This document shows, piece by piece, positions 44,701-62,254 of a stretch of 64,000 nt of DNA. The notes beneath the pieces are model-generated. The model worked only from the letters and a program-made list of their open reading frames with translations. It was not told the DNA's origin and searched no databases. Made by a program: the position numbers and the translations under genes. This DNA comes from Synaphobranchus kaupii (Eukaryota; Chordata; Actinopteri; Anguilliformes; Synaphobranchidae). The stretch lies in contig CM056376.1 of the NCBI GenBank assembly GCA_029718625.1, positions 91,582,895 to 91,646,894 on the forward strand, in the 5' to 3' direction. Within the stretch, counting starts at the first letter, position 1. The number at the start of each line of letters is the position of its first letter.

Positions 44701-45620
44701 TGTTTCACTCCACAAAGCAGCCTTACCTTGTCACCTCTCCATGTGTTTACAATAGGCTTTCCAGAGGGACAACACTGCATGTCCTCAGTATGTCTTCAAA
44801 CCTTAAACATTAACCGCTGCCTATCTATAGCTTAGGAAAATCAAAAGATATCTTAATTTTTCTCCACTGTGTTTTGCATGAACAAACATTAATGCATGTG
44901 CTATAATACTGCATATGAATGAATATTTAAATAGGGAAATATTTGTATCTTCATACAGATTAAAGGTAATCCTTTTTTAATGAGCTCCCTGGACAACTTG
45001 ATGGTACAGGTTTAAATTTTGTTTACAGGAGATGACTAACAGGAAAGTGCTGTTCATAGTTAGAGGATAATTCCAAGACCAGTTTCGAAGGTTGACATCC
45101 TTGCATGAAATTGGAATGAGTTACTTTTTCCCCTGGATGGTTACTCCTCAAAGTAGCGTTTTAGAATGTGGGTCCTCTTTACGAAAAGGTTGATTGAAAA
45201 AAACAGTGGTCTGTCAGTTTGAGCAGGGTTTGCACTCTGTCTTCCCTGTTAATCTCCAGTAGGAGACGCAATGAATGTGTAATTAGTACAAAATTGGTAT
45301 AAAGCTTAGCCCAGAATCTGCACATGCAGAGGCACACACCTATCCGCGCACGCACACACATAAACAGGTCCACACACTCACATCATGGACACATACACAC
45401 ACTCAATTGCATATGCATACATGCTCACATACAGACACACACATGCAAAAGCACACCCACCCACATACATCTCAAGGGTGCTGTAATCTCAGCAGCAGTG
45501 GGGTTACACAATGTTCATGTTTTTCCATAACCCCACAATATATACTTGGAAAGAAATAGATACACCATACAAATTCTGAAAAATATCACCATTGCTTTCA
45601 TATTACAATAAGGATGAAGT
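41754..45620. other. Intergenic, no gene seen
   Basis: AT-rich DNA with only short unrelated open frames. No hyaluronidase exon is visible after the gap. CA-rich sequence at 45330-45470. Confidence 0.45.
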
Positions 45621-45629
45621 AACACATGT

Positions 45630-46975
45630 TACAGTTTTTCCTATTGATTACACCATATGAATGAAACAGTGGTTCACAATGTCAACACCTAAACCTAAAT
45701 CGACAGAAAACCAACATTTTTTGCAAAACAGTTAGTCATTTCAGGCTGCTTTCACACAAAATGTAACTGACTAACACATTTTTGCAAAACAGTAAACACA
45801 AGTCTCATCACATGACACAAAAATCAATTAAGTCCTGCCAGACAAAACTGACATGATTTGGTCACAGCAGACAACAGTAGGCACAGGACAGAAGTGTCCA
45901 GTGAAATTACGGCCACAATTGTATAGACCATGTCATAAATCATGGTCTTACAATGAGAGAAGCTGGGCAGAGGGTGCAACCCAATCTGAACAGATCGATT
46001 GTGGCATCAATAATTTGGATATTGAGAAATGAGAATAGGTAAGTGACCATATTCTGTAATTCACTGTAATACAGTACTGCACAACATGTTTCTTACAGTT
46101 TTTCTCAATTGTTTACACACTCAAACTGGAACTTGAGGCACAATCACTGAAATCTGAAACTCGTGTACCTACCCCCCAAGCCAAGTCTGCAGAAATACAA
46201 GCACATTTCCTGCTTTGCACTCAGTTTGCAATTTTAAATCACACTTTTTGCAAAACAGTAAACACAAGTCTCATCACATGACACAAAAATCAATTAAGTA
46301 AGTCCTGCCAGACAAAACTGACATGATTTGGTCACAGCAGACAACAGTAGGCACAGGACAGAAGTGTCCAGTGAAATTATAGGGCCACAATTGTATAGAC
46401 CATGTCATAAATCATGGTCTTACAATGAGAGAAGCTGAGCAGAGGGTGCAACCCAATCTGAACAGATCGACTGTGGCATCAATAATTTGGATATTGAGAA
46501 ATGAGAATAGGTAAGTGACCATATTCTGTAATTCACTGTATTACAGTACTGCACAACATGTTTCTTACAGTTTTTCTCAATTGTTTACACACTCAAACTG
46601 GAACTTGAGGCACAATCACTGAAATCTGAAACTCATGTACCTACCCCCCAAACCAAGTCTGCAGAAATACAAGCACATTTCCTGTTTTGCACTCAGTTTG
46701 CAATTTTAAATCACACTTTTTGCAAAACACTACACACAATTATCTATATTTGCCACAATTTTCATAGATAAAATCTCTTGTGCTCATATGGAAAACACTG
46801 CCATTCAGAATGCTAAACCTAAATGATCAATTAACCACACGAATCCTCACATGGACAAACACCTGTTGCTTATAGTAATTGTTCACTTAGCAATCAGAGC
46901 TTCAGCAATAAAAGGGCCGAAGTTGAGCTCTCCTGTTTTGGAGAACAATGGATGCCAATATTGCAGAGAGAGGTC
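45630..46975 (+). mobile_element. Array of deleted IS630/Tc1-like transposon copies
   Basis: A segment of about 470 bp at 45782-46247 repeats at 46251-46720. Each has a transposase exon-1 fragment (EAGQRVQPNLNRS..., ending LRNENR at a GTAAGT donor) followed by an element end TACAGTTTTTCTCAATTG. A third start region then runs to the ATG at 46950 (MDANIAERG), broken by an LTR fragment. All are non-functional derivatives of the element at 51281. Confidence 0.7.
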
Positions 46976-46977
46976 GT

Positions 46978-47192
46978 GTCATGGTTATTTGCTGGTTACT
47001 GATTTTTTCCGCCTCTGTTCCGGTGTTTCTAGCTTACCCGATAATTATTCCCTACACCCGTTTTGCGTTTCCTGCCGGCTATAAATAGCCCAGGACTTCC
47101 GCATTTCCGACACTTCGATATTGTCTTTGCTATGTTGACAGACGAAGTCGGTAAGGTATAGGAATTTCGGTCGCTGCATTTCTGGTTCGTAC
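46978..47192. mobile_element. LTR fragment interrupting a transposase start
   Basis: Begins TGTCATGGTTATTTGC directly after the MDANIAERG codons and carries TATAAATAG and GGTAAGGTATAGGA, the latter shared with the larger LTR at 47275-48056. It lacks a proper right end, so it is a truncated relative. Confidence 0.5.
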
Positions 47193-47274
47193 TACAGTTT
47201 TTCTCAATTGTTTACACACATTAAACTGGAACTTGAGTGTGTAAACAATCACTGAAATCTGAAACTCATGTACC

Positions 47275-48056
47275 TGTCATAGTCCGCAGGCTTTTTTTCC
47301 TTTTTAAACTCTCGTCCCCTTTAAGCGCCTTCAGGACGTCTTTTTTCTGTTTCATTGTCCGTGTCGGGTTTTCCTTTCATCTCGCTACTCAGCGATTGCA
47401 CCTGTTCGGCTCTTCCGCTGCCTATTTAAACTCTGCGTCTTCCTGTTCCGGCGCTTCCATGTTATCTTGTATTTCAGGTAGCCGGTAAGGTATAGGACTG
47501 GGAGACTGTTTTGGCTTGTTTCAAATAAGTGAAAGCAGGAAGGTCCCGTAGAAAGTTAGTACTTAGGGTAGATCTTTAGATCTTCTTTTCCCTTATTTTT
47601 CTGCTCTAGTCAGTTCCTCTCATCGGTCTAGCTCGTCACCACTGAGCTAGAGAGGTTCTGCTTTTCCAGCTACCTGTCCGTATCTTTTTCTTTTTTCCTA
47701 CACTCAAGCATACGAGTGCTGCTCACCCTTAGTTTTAGGGTTACTCTCAGTTATTTAGTTTCCTTTTATTTGGAGATCTATAAGCCTATCGCTTGTTTGT
47801 TTATTTACTCGAAGTTATGAGTTCCTCGTCCTTTTGTCGGGGTGACCTTTACGTTTTCCAGTCTCTTCCCTTATATCTCTGTCTGAGAGGGAGGGACTGT
47901 CTTCTGTTCTCGTCTTTTGTGTTTTCTCTGTTCCCTTTCCCATACGGAATATATTCCGTTTTGTGGTGTCACGTGTGGACACTTTGAGAGACCCCGTCTA
48001 TCGCCCCCGGTCCTCCATAATATTCTGTGTCTCAGGACACAGGAAAACCCCTTATA
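47275..48056 (+). mobile_element. Solo LTR with 5-bp duplication GTACC
   Basis: Inserted inside a repeat whose empty site is seen at 46634-46660. GTACC lies at 47270-47274 and 48057-48061. It starts TGTCATAGTC and ends CCCCTTATA rather than CA. No internal retroviral genes. Confidence 0.75.
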
Positions 48057-49599
48057 GTACCCACCCCCCCAAACCAAGTCTGCAGAAATACAAGCACATT
48101 ACCTGCTTTGCACTCAGTTTGCAATTTTAAATCACACTTTTTGCAAAACGCTACACACAATTATCTACATTTGGCACAATTTTCATAGATAAAATCTCTT
48201 GTGTTCACATGGAAAACACTGCCATTCAGAATAGTGATGTGCAGTTTGCAAATGAATCGGTATTTTTGAACGACTCTATGCTGAGTCGTCTGACTCGACT
48301 CGCCAGGTCGAGGGAATCGTGCTTACCCATTGCTCTGACACTGACACTGCCTGCTTTCTACTACAGACGGGAGCCAGTGTCACGAGTTAGAACCTAGGTT
48401 GAGCAGCAGTAGTGATGCGCCCAACAAAATAGGTGGCACGAATATCTGTTTTATAATAATTTAAGGAAACATTTTAATTTGATCTAACAATATTGCATAC
48501 ATTTTTGTGAATTAGATAATCGCCCCCAGGTCAGTCCAAAGTGATTATTACTAGGCTACTGCTAACGGATAAAAGATGTACCTACAGTTGCCTACTACCC
48601 AACTCATCAGCACGAAATCAACTCGACTCAGAGCCCTGAGCCGCGGCAATATTCCACGGCTCCAGAGCCGTAACACAAACCAAAGTCCTTTCGAGTTTTA
48701 ACAGAGAGCAAATGCTGTAGTCTAGACCATTAATAATCGGGTTTAGCCTAGCTACTCAGTGTGGATCAACCAGAAACCTTGACGAAGGTATTCTGTTATA
48801 GCTAATTATATTCCGAGACGCCAACACTTTAATAGCCTTTTTTATTACAAAATTATTGCATGTGGCTGTTTGCAACCGAATTGCAGAATTAATATGCGAT
48901 TGTGTTCAGCAAATGACAACAAATAGGCTACTTCTTATTTAAAGTGGTGACATTTGTATTTTAGAAATCTTGACCAGCAACAGTGAACAGATAAATAGGC
49001 TACAATTTTGTATAATAGAATAAATAAATAAATAGCCTAATGGTTCAAATAAACATTTTATGGTGTCCAAATAAATCTTTACCAAATACTACATATTTAA
49101 AACTAATAAACGAAACAGGCTCCTGTAGCCGACACACACGCGCATCAAAATCTGGCTTGTTCGTCGGATTTGGCTGGCTCTCTCTCACCATCCATCCACC
49201 ACATTTTCAGTAGGCTACTGGATTCTAGGATCTGATAAAATAAAATGTATATTTGCATGGACTGATAAAATGGATATAGCCTATGCAAATATAGCCTAAG
49301 CATTCAATGTCTATTCTTAGGCAACATAGTCTAATATCTAACGTTAGCTACAATCAATATACCGACAGCGTTATTTTAAACTTCTGCTAGAATAACGGAG
49401 ATGGGAAAGTCAATCGGGTGATTTGGGTCTGAATAAAATATCAAAGCTAGTTTACTAACTTCATTTGCTACCAGCTAGACACTGCCGTTTGAAACGGCTT
49501 CAAATTCCGGCTCGCGCCACAGGAGAAAAAGATGCGGCTCGGGTAGTTCCACACTGTGTGGGTAGTTCGAAAGAATCAAACAAACAAACGGTAGCCTAC

Positions 49600-49712
49600 T
49601 GTATTCAATCAATCAATCAATCAATATTTATATAGCGCATTTCACAACAAGTTGTCACAATGCACTTCACAGCAAAACCCAGCCTAAACCCCCCACAAGA
49701 GCAAGCCAAAGG
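49600..49712. repeat. LINE/SINE-type tail fragment
   Basis: CAATCAATCAATATTTATAT followed by AGCGCATTTCAC, a 3'-end motif of fish retroposons. Short fragment nested in the hAT element. Confidence 0.5.
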
Positions 49713-51030
49713 CAACAGTTTTAGGGTTAGTTCTGAATTTTGGACATAATGTCTCAATTACGACTTACCCATGATGTAGTTGATTGATGGAAACCACTTT
49801 CAGATAATTCCATGCTGTCCCTTCTTTTGGACATACACACATTGCTAATGCTAGCGCAACTCGTAGGAAACTAGTAGCATCCACTACCAAACGCACTTAA
49901 ACACTCCAAGGTGCACCCAAAGCAAATAAAATACGACGATAGTCTATCGGGGTTATTTTCAGTGATTATGCCTTCATTTTTCAAGTCAAACTATCGTTGA
50001 ATCCTTTACTTTGTGCTCACCTAAATTCTCAGTGGAAGTACAGCGGCGGAGCTAGCTGTAGATTAGCCAGGGTATCTGCCTGTAGGCTATCTGCTGTACT
50101 CCACAGTTGCCGACACAATCCATTTTGCCGTAAAGTTACATATTTGGTAGACAACAAGTCAGCTAAACACAGCATATACAAGCAAGCACACTGGCTACCA
50201 ATTTGCAGGAAAAGTTTGACCACTTCCATGACTTCCCAATCGTGGCAACTAGCTAGCTAGCTAGCTGAATAGATAGATCACGCATGCAATCATTTATTAG
50301 TTACCTGCTCGTCAGTTGTTTTCGGTGAATGAAGAAAAACAGGTGATGGCACAGCAGTCTCCTTCAGTAGAGGGTGTCCCGCCCATCCTTTTTTGATTTT
50401 CACATAGTCATCCTCCGTGAAATGGTCACTACAAACTTTTTTAGAGTCTCAATTGGTGACATCCATGCGAGCAGCAAGAAGCCACAGCTGTTTTCTTTGT
50501 TGATCTTCCACTGGAAATTGGTGAAAACTTTGTGGTGCCCATTTTCTTTTGCATGATTTGAACAACCTTGAAATACACACCGAAACACCATCTTACCTGA
50601 ATGTTAGCTAACAAACAACGAGTCTGATTCTTTCACACGTTCTTTCTATTGTTTTTGGCCGGCAGAGCTATAGGCTATTTTACGTTACCTAGCTACTAAA
50701 CTAACGCCGTACTTCCACTGAGAATTTAGGTGAGCACAAAGTAAAGGATTCAACGATAGTTTGACTTGAAAAATTATGGTATAATCACTGAAAATAACCC
50801 AGATAGACTGTCGTCGTATTTTATTTGCTTTGGGTGCACTGTGGAGTGTTTAAGTGCGTTTGGTATTGGATGTTACTAGTTTCCTACGAGTTGCGCTAGC
50901 ATTAGCAATGTGTGTATGTCAAAAAGAAGGGACAGTATGGAATTATCTGAAAATGGTTTCCATCAATCAACTACATCATGGGTAAGTCGTAATTGAGACA
51001 TTATGTCCAAAATTCTGAACTAACCCTTTA
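49713..51030. mobile_element. Nested element with ~320-bp inverted ends
   Basis: About 49720-50044 is the inverse of about 50705-51027 (for example ACTTTGTGCTCACCTAAATT and AATTTAGGTGAGCACAAAGT). The outer bases read TTTTAGGGTTAGTTC and, in inverse, TTAAAGGGTTAGTTC, which suggests a TTAA target. 660 bp of unique sequence in the middle, no transposase seen. Confidence 0.8.
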
Positions 51031-51280
51031 ACCGGAAGTACCAAAAACTCGCAACTCCGACTTCGACCCGACTCTTCAAACCGAACGGAACGGAAAGAGC
51101 CGACTCAGAAAAAAGAGCCAAACTGCCCATCACTAATTCAGAATGCTAAACGTAAATGATCAATTAACCACACAAATCCTCACATTGGCAAACACCTGTT
51201 GCTTATAGTAGTTGTTCACTTAGCAATCGGAGCTTCAGCAATAAAAGGGCCGAAGTTGAGCTCTCCTGTTTTGGAAAACA

Positions 51281-52490
51281 ATGGATGCCAATATTGCAGA
51301 GAGAGGTGGAGCAAGAGGACTGAGAATGAGAGGAGGAGGAGGACGAGGACAAGGACGAGGAAGAGCAAGACCAATGAGAGCAACTATCTCTGATGAGATT
51401 CGGGCCACTTTGGTTGACTACGTGGCCAACCATGGTCTTACAATGAAGGAGGCTGGGCAGAGAGTCCAGCCCAATCTGAGTTGCTTAACTGTGGCTTCAG
51501 TCATCCGGACTTTCAGAAATGAGAATAGGTAAGAAATCTACCGCCAAAATCCAATGTCGGATCATTGAAGATCATGGTATTTTCCATAACATTGACAATG
51601 TGAGTTTATCCACACTGGACCGTGTCCTCTGGCGAAACCACCTTAGGATGAAGCAGGTCTACAGGGTGCCATTTGAGAGAAACTCGGAAAGAGTAAAAGA
51701 ATTACGTTATGACTACGTGCAAGTAAGTCCTATATATTCCCACAATTGATTGCATCCTATCAGGACTGATTAGACGCATTACTGTATTGTAATCTAATGT
51801 TTTGTACTTCACAATATTGACTGCTCTAGATCTATTTCTGTTTTGTCCTGTTGTCTGTTTCAGAGAGTTCTTGAGCTAAATGCAGCTGCAATACCACATG
51901 TGTTCATCTTTATTGAAGAAGTGGGCTTCAACCTGGCAAAAAGAAGGCAAAGGGGAAGGAACATCATTGGCCAGCGTGCCATTGTTGAAGTCCCTGGCCA
52001 GCGCGGGGGAAATATCACCATGTGCGCAGCCATAAACCCCCACGGCGTCCTCCATCACCATGCCACCCTTGGCCCCTAAACACTGCCCATCTCATGACAT
52101 TCCTGGACAGACTACACAATATCATCATTCCACCAGACTAGATTGATGGCCCAGAGCAGCCCAGGTACGTTGTCATCTGGGACAATGTAAGTTTCCACTG
52201 GGCTGCTCTGGTCCGCAACTGGTTCATCGAACATCCACAATTTACTGTTGTTTATCTGCCACCCTATTCACCATTTCTGAATCCAATTGAAGAGTTTTTC
52301 AGCTTGGCATTGGAAGGTCTATGAGCGCAATCCAAATGCGCGCATACCCCTTCTACATGCAATGGAGGAGAAATGTGGCGATATAGCTGTAGAAGCATAT
52401 CAGGGCTGGATTCGTCATGCCAGGTGATGCTTTCCCCGCTGCTTGGCCAGGGAGGACATTGCTTGGATATTGATGAGGTCTTGTGGCCAG
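51281..52490 (+). pseudogene. IS630/Tc1-like DDE transposase, degenerate, with intron
   Basis: Starts MDANIAERG, followed by an RG-rich segment (GGGGRGQGRGRARP) and a helix-turn-helix region (TLVDYVANHGLTMKEAGQRV, then NLSCLTVASVIRTFRNENR). A deletion joins this to RIIEDHGIF...LSTLDRV and YRVPFERNSERVKELRYDYV. Then a GT...AG intron (51723-51863) separates this from RVLELNAAAIP and the catalytic core: IEEVGFN (first acid Glu, where the second copy has Asp), RGRNIIGQRA, VIWDNVSFH (second Asp), YLPPYSPFLNPIEEFF (third Glu). Stops after HHATLGP and IIIPPD, plus a frameshift near 52300, make it inactive. Confidence 0.8.
51723..51863 (+). other. Intron in the transposase pseudogene
   Basis: Donor GTAAGT after the YVQ codons, acceptor GTCTGTTTCAG before AGAGTTCTTGAG. 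An acceptor at the same codon position precedes the second copy (TTTTTCTCAG ending about 53101), so the intron belongs to the element. Confidence 0.7.
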
Positions 52491-53100
52491 ACTGAAACCA
52501 AAGAGAGGATGCAGCCTAAATTTAATTTTTCTTTACAATATACAAAAGGCCTATTTTGTTTTCTATTGTTTGTTCTCTATGCATACAGTAACACTATACA
52601 CATTCAACTGTGTTTGCTGAGATGTATACGATATTTTGGGGACAAAAAATAAAATATATATTTCTGTTCCTGTATTTGTGTGTTTGTTTCAAATTTGAGT
52701 ATAAAAACATAATAATTTACTCCAGGCTACTGTACGTATGTAGTAAGTGTAACACTGAAAAATGCAAAAGGCCTAAGCCTAGTGATAAGATATTAATAGT
52801 AGTGTTTTCCATTGAGCACATTAGTGTGCAATTGGTGCTTAGAAATATCTATTCATATGATGGTCTGTGTCATTTGAACACACAATTCCATTTTGAGAAG
52901 ACATAACATAGTTTTGAAAGCAAAGTTTAATTTTGCAAGAGATTTGTGGTATTTAGCATTTTGTGTGTGTTTTGTGTTTAGAGTTTTGAGAATATGAGGT
53001 ACACTTTCAGAAAACGTGTCATCACAACAACTTCTCCTTACAATATTACAATGCAGGGACCATGGCTGGAATATCTAACAATATATTTTTATTTTTCTCA
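52491..53100. other. Sequence between two transposase copies
   Basis: AT-rich, no gene. About 52960-53020 (TTTGTGTGTGTTTTGTGTTT...) may be an element end. Confidence 0.4.
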
Positions 53101-53101
53101 G

Positions 53102-53702
53102 AGAATAATGGAGCTTGAAGCCAATGCTGCTCCTCATATGTCCATCTATGTTGATGAAGCTGGAATTTGTCCAAAGTCCATAGATGTGGTAGGGACATCA
53201 TTGGTCAGCGGGCCACAATGTCCCAGGACAACATGGGGGAAACATAACCAAGTGTGCTGCGATCTCAATAGATTGTGTAATGTCCCACATCCCCACCATT
53301 GGCCCTTACAATTCTGCACACCTCATCACCTTCCTCGAAGCACTTTATGACAGACTTCTACCAACCCAGGAGAGAGATCTGGTGGCTCCCGACCTGCCGA
53401 TCTTTGCGGTGGGCTGGGACAATGTTGCCTTCCACCACTCCGCTCTTGTAAGAGAGTGGTCTGCAGCACAGCCTCACATCATAATGCAGTTCCTGCTACC
53501 CTTTTCTCCATTTCTGAACCCCAATGAGGAGTTCTTCACAGACTGGAGATGGAAAGTATATGATCACCGTCCCTATAACCAAGTGCCGTTGATTGATGCA
53601 ATGAATGCAGGCTGTCAGGATATTACCGCAGAAGATAGTCAAGGATGGCTCAGGCATTCAAGAAGATTTTTCCCTTGCTGCATTGCAAGGGAAAATATTT
53701 GA
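53102..53702 (+). pseudogene. Second IS630/Tc1-like transposase copy, C-terminal part
   Basis: Begins after an acceptor with RIMELEANAAPH, then SIYVDEAGICPKS (first catalytic Asp kept). It is frameshifted near 53170-53280 and then open to the end: TIGPYNSAHLITFLEALYDR, VGWDNVAFH, LLPFSPFLNPNEEFFTDWRW, and IARENI-stop. The 5' half is missing. A diverged relative of the 51281 copy, not a recent duplicate. Confidence 0.75.
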
Positions 53703-54730
53703 TGTGATGTTGATGAAAATATGTGGCCTCACCAACAGGAAATAATTTTTAGTTGCCTTTATTTTTAGTTGACTTGATTTGTTTACAGCATAATTCCATA
53801 ATTTATATTATTGAAAATAATATAAATTAATTTATATTATTTAATACATAATTTAAATAAAAATCAAAGTATATTTGAGATTGAGTGAAAAATAATTTCT
53901 GCTTTGTTGTTTTAGTCAGCTGTCAGGTTATTTTATTGCATCTCTTGCTGTGGTAACATGTTTACATATACTGGTACTTACACATTACAACAATGTATCA
54001 CCATAAAAAAAAAGAAAGAAGGGATCATAGAATAGAACTCAGGCACTCAGATCTATGATCTATTGCATCAATCAACGGCACAGATTAAATAAAATGTTAA
54101 TCAATTCTTTGGTCTGATAACCTTGCTTCTGCAGACTATTTGAATTAATGCATTGGTGGGATTCCAGAAATACATGACAGGTGTAACACAGTGCCTGGTT
54201 TGTAACGCTGAACAACACAACAGTACGCAAAACATCAATATTCTGACATTTCAACCAAGTGTAAAGAAACCAGCAGCAGAACTATGCACAGACAGTTTCA
54301 GTATTCAAGGGAAGGGGTAAGAGAGAGAGAGTGTGCATGTGTAGGTGTGTGTGCATGTGTGTGAAAACCAGCAATGAAAATAAATATAACCTGAATGTGT
54401 CATTTAGAGGTCTTGATTTGTTAAACACTCAACCAAACCTGCTGAAAACAACATTCTGATTGTAAGTTTCTTTTCTTTTCTTCATAAATAACATTCATCT
54501 AGCTATTTCTATTTGTTTTGTTTTTTTCTGTTCAAAATGAATGAAATCATATTTGTTTTAATTTACATATTTAAAAAAATAAATTGCTGAGGAATGTCAG
54601 TGGAATGTCAGGGATTAGATTAGATATACAAAGGGCATCAAAGCATTCGACCCCCACATGCCTATTAAAAGCAATAAAAATTATTTAGAGGGCAATTTGG
54701 GCAATTTTCAGAATATAAAAATGCAAATAT
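53703..54730. other. Intergenic, no gene seen
   Basis: AT-rich DNA with a short GT-rich stretch around 54330-54365. No recognisable feature. Confidence 0.4.
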
Positions 54731-55570
54731 ACAGTGAGCACCATAATTCATTGGACAGTGACACATTTTTTGTTATTTTGGTTCTGTATTCTAGCACTGA
54801 GTTTGAAAGGATACAATGACGAATGACAATGACGTCAATGAGGTTGAAGTGCAGACTATCAGCTTTAATGTGAGGATATTTTCATCCATATCGGATGAAT
54901 CGTTTAGAAATTATAGAACCTTTAGTACATAGTCCCTCCCTTTTTCGGGCATCAAAAAATATTGGACAATTTCACATAATGTAGAATAAAGTAATAATTT
55001 TTAATATGTGGTCGCATATCCTTTGCAGGCCATGACTTCCTGATGTCGGTGACCCAACAATATCAAAAGACTCTTGATATCTTATTCTCTGGTACTCTTA
55101 CAAGCGATACTATAACTTCTCTGCATTTGAATGGATCTCTATGGGAATTGGGGAGAGGGACTAGATTTAGCTGTAAATTATGCTGGAACAGTATGGAATG
55201 GCGATTTGGCTGTAAGCCATCAAGGGTCTGAGGTATCAAACAAGCCTCAAACCATCACTCTGCTGCCAGATATGCAGTAGATATGGATGAATCACTTTAA
55301 GAGTTGTTTCTCCTGACAAATTTTCCTATTGAACTCTGTGGATAAATAAATAAGTCAGAAGAAGGACCCTTTAAGTTATCCATCCATAACAAAAGGTTCT
55401 ATCATTTCTAAACGGTTAATCCAATATGGATGAAAATACCCTCAAATTAAAGCAGACAGTCTGCACTTCAAAGTCATCATCATTGTATCCTTTCAAGCTT
55501 AAAGTGCTAGAGTACAGAACCAAAATAACAAAAAATGTGTCACTGTCCAATTAATTATGGTGCTCACTGT
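54731..55570. mobile_element. Tc1-like element carrying the palindromic core
   Basis: Ends ACAGTGAGCACCATAATTCA and inverse (TTAATTATGGTGCTCACTGT), flanked by TA. About 170 bp inward on each side is mutually inverted (TTTTCATCCATATCGGATGA and its match). The centre (about 55000-55390) is the palindromic block seen at 12.7 kb and 35 kb, here missing most of its right half. No transposase. Confidence 0.85.

Positions 55571-60898
<5,328 letters not shown>

Positions 60899-60928
<30 letters not shown>
60899..60928. repeat. Poly-C run
   Basis: About 30 consecutive C. Its length is unreliable in assemblies. Confidence 0.9.
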
Positions 60929-60929
<1 letters not shown>

Positions 60930-61520
60930 CCTCTCTCCCCACCCACTCACCCCACCCAGAGACTGTGCTGAAACAAGACTAATCAAATGATGAAACACGT
61001 GAATGTATTTAGCTGCTGTAACCAGGCCATATGCTGCCTGCTGAGGTAATTACATATAAATCACTGCATCGCCAGAAATGCGTAATCTCATTTTCTCAAG
61101 GTCCTGTGGCGTTTTTTATTTTTAAATGGGAGCAGACAGTCCTCCATCCTTTCATATTTTTTACTTTATTCAGACGGGGTAAAAATAAAGGGCAACAGAT
61201 AGAGAACGGATCGTGCCATAGGGGATTATGGCTTGAGACTCAGCTGCCCCCAAGGACCGTGGCACACATCTCACCAGTCGCCGTGGTGTCTGTGTGGCTC
61301 TGGGAGAACAGTGTACTGCAGATGCAGACACGGAAAAAGCCCTATAGAAATCTCAGACAAAGTGAAAGTAAGGTGTCTTTGTTTTAATTCATTTAATTAT
61401 AGCTCTGTGCCATTTACAGGAACCCAAAGGGCTTGTTACTTTAATCAAAAAGTCAGGATATTTTGTCATCTTGGAAAATTAAAAAAACCTGTCCAATTAA
61501 AGGGGAGGGAGTAAAAAGCT
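60929..61520. other. Intergenic, no gene seen
   Basis: The open frames around 61031-61514 lack recognisable motifs. Confidence 0.35.
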
Positions 61521-61528
61521 ATGCTTCT

Positions 61529-62246
61529 TAGTGGTGTGTCGTTCGCGAACGAATCGGCTCTTTGAGCCGGCTCTTTTAGGTGAACGTTGGGAGCCGACTT
61601 GCATATCTGAAGAGCCGATTTGTTTTGTAAATGAACACAAGACAAGTGCTTGTGGTCTTGGTGGAACTTTTATTCGTTTTTTTTCTTCAAGTTCCATCTG
61701 TAATCAAAGAGAATAATATTTTAGGCCAAAAATAAATAAAACCACTATAAGAAAATAACATTAATAATAATTTAAAAACCAATTTAATTGTTGGTCAGTT
61801 TAATTGTTCTGATGCTGCAGTTTTGCACATTTATTATTTTATGCATTTATTTATTTTTCTTTGTTATGACGCAATATTATGTTCTATTTTATGAGTGTCT
61901 ATTTTGTTTTAAAATGTTCAACTACGCACTGTGTTTATTGTGCAATTTATTTAAAGACATAAAAATGCCCTACTTTCAATGCACATGTGTAATAGCTTCT
62001 TACTGTTTTTACATTTATTTAAATAGTTTTTATAACAAACAAATTTAGAAGGTATATGAACAATTTAAGTGATAGATGTGCACAAACACCAATCATAGGT
62101 CAAAATATCGCTAACTTTGGCCCATTTTGAAAAACCGGAAATGCTACTGAATGAAGAGCCGTTTGGGAGCCGAAAGAGCCGGCTCTTATTGGTGAGCTGA
62201 GCCAAATGATCTGACTCACTGAAAAGAGCCGGAATGCCCATCACTA
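61529..62246. mobile_element. 718-bp hAT-type non-autonomous element, 8-bp TSD
   Basis: Left end TAGTGGTGTGTCGTTCGC, right end GCCCATCACTA; flanked by ATGCTTCT at 61521-61528 and 62247-62254. Subterminal GAGCCGGCTCTTTT-type repeats in both orientations, as in the 48232-51135 element, so probably the same family. Confidence 0.9.
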
Positions 62247-62254
62247 ATGCTTCT

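Larger units (their letters stand above)
48232..51135. mobile_element. 2.9-kb hAT-type element with perfect 8-bp TSD
   Basis: Ends TAGTGATGTGC and GCCCATCACTA (inverse TAGTGATGGGC), flanked by ATTCAGAA at 48224-48231 and 51136-51143. The empty site is visible at 46804-46820. No transposase frame is recognisable. The interior holds a LINE/SINE-like tail (49600-49710) and a nested element with long inverted ends (49713-51030). Confidence 0.9.
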
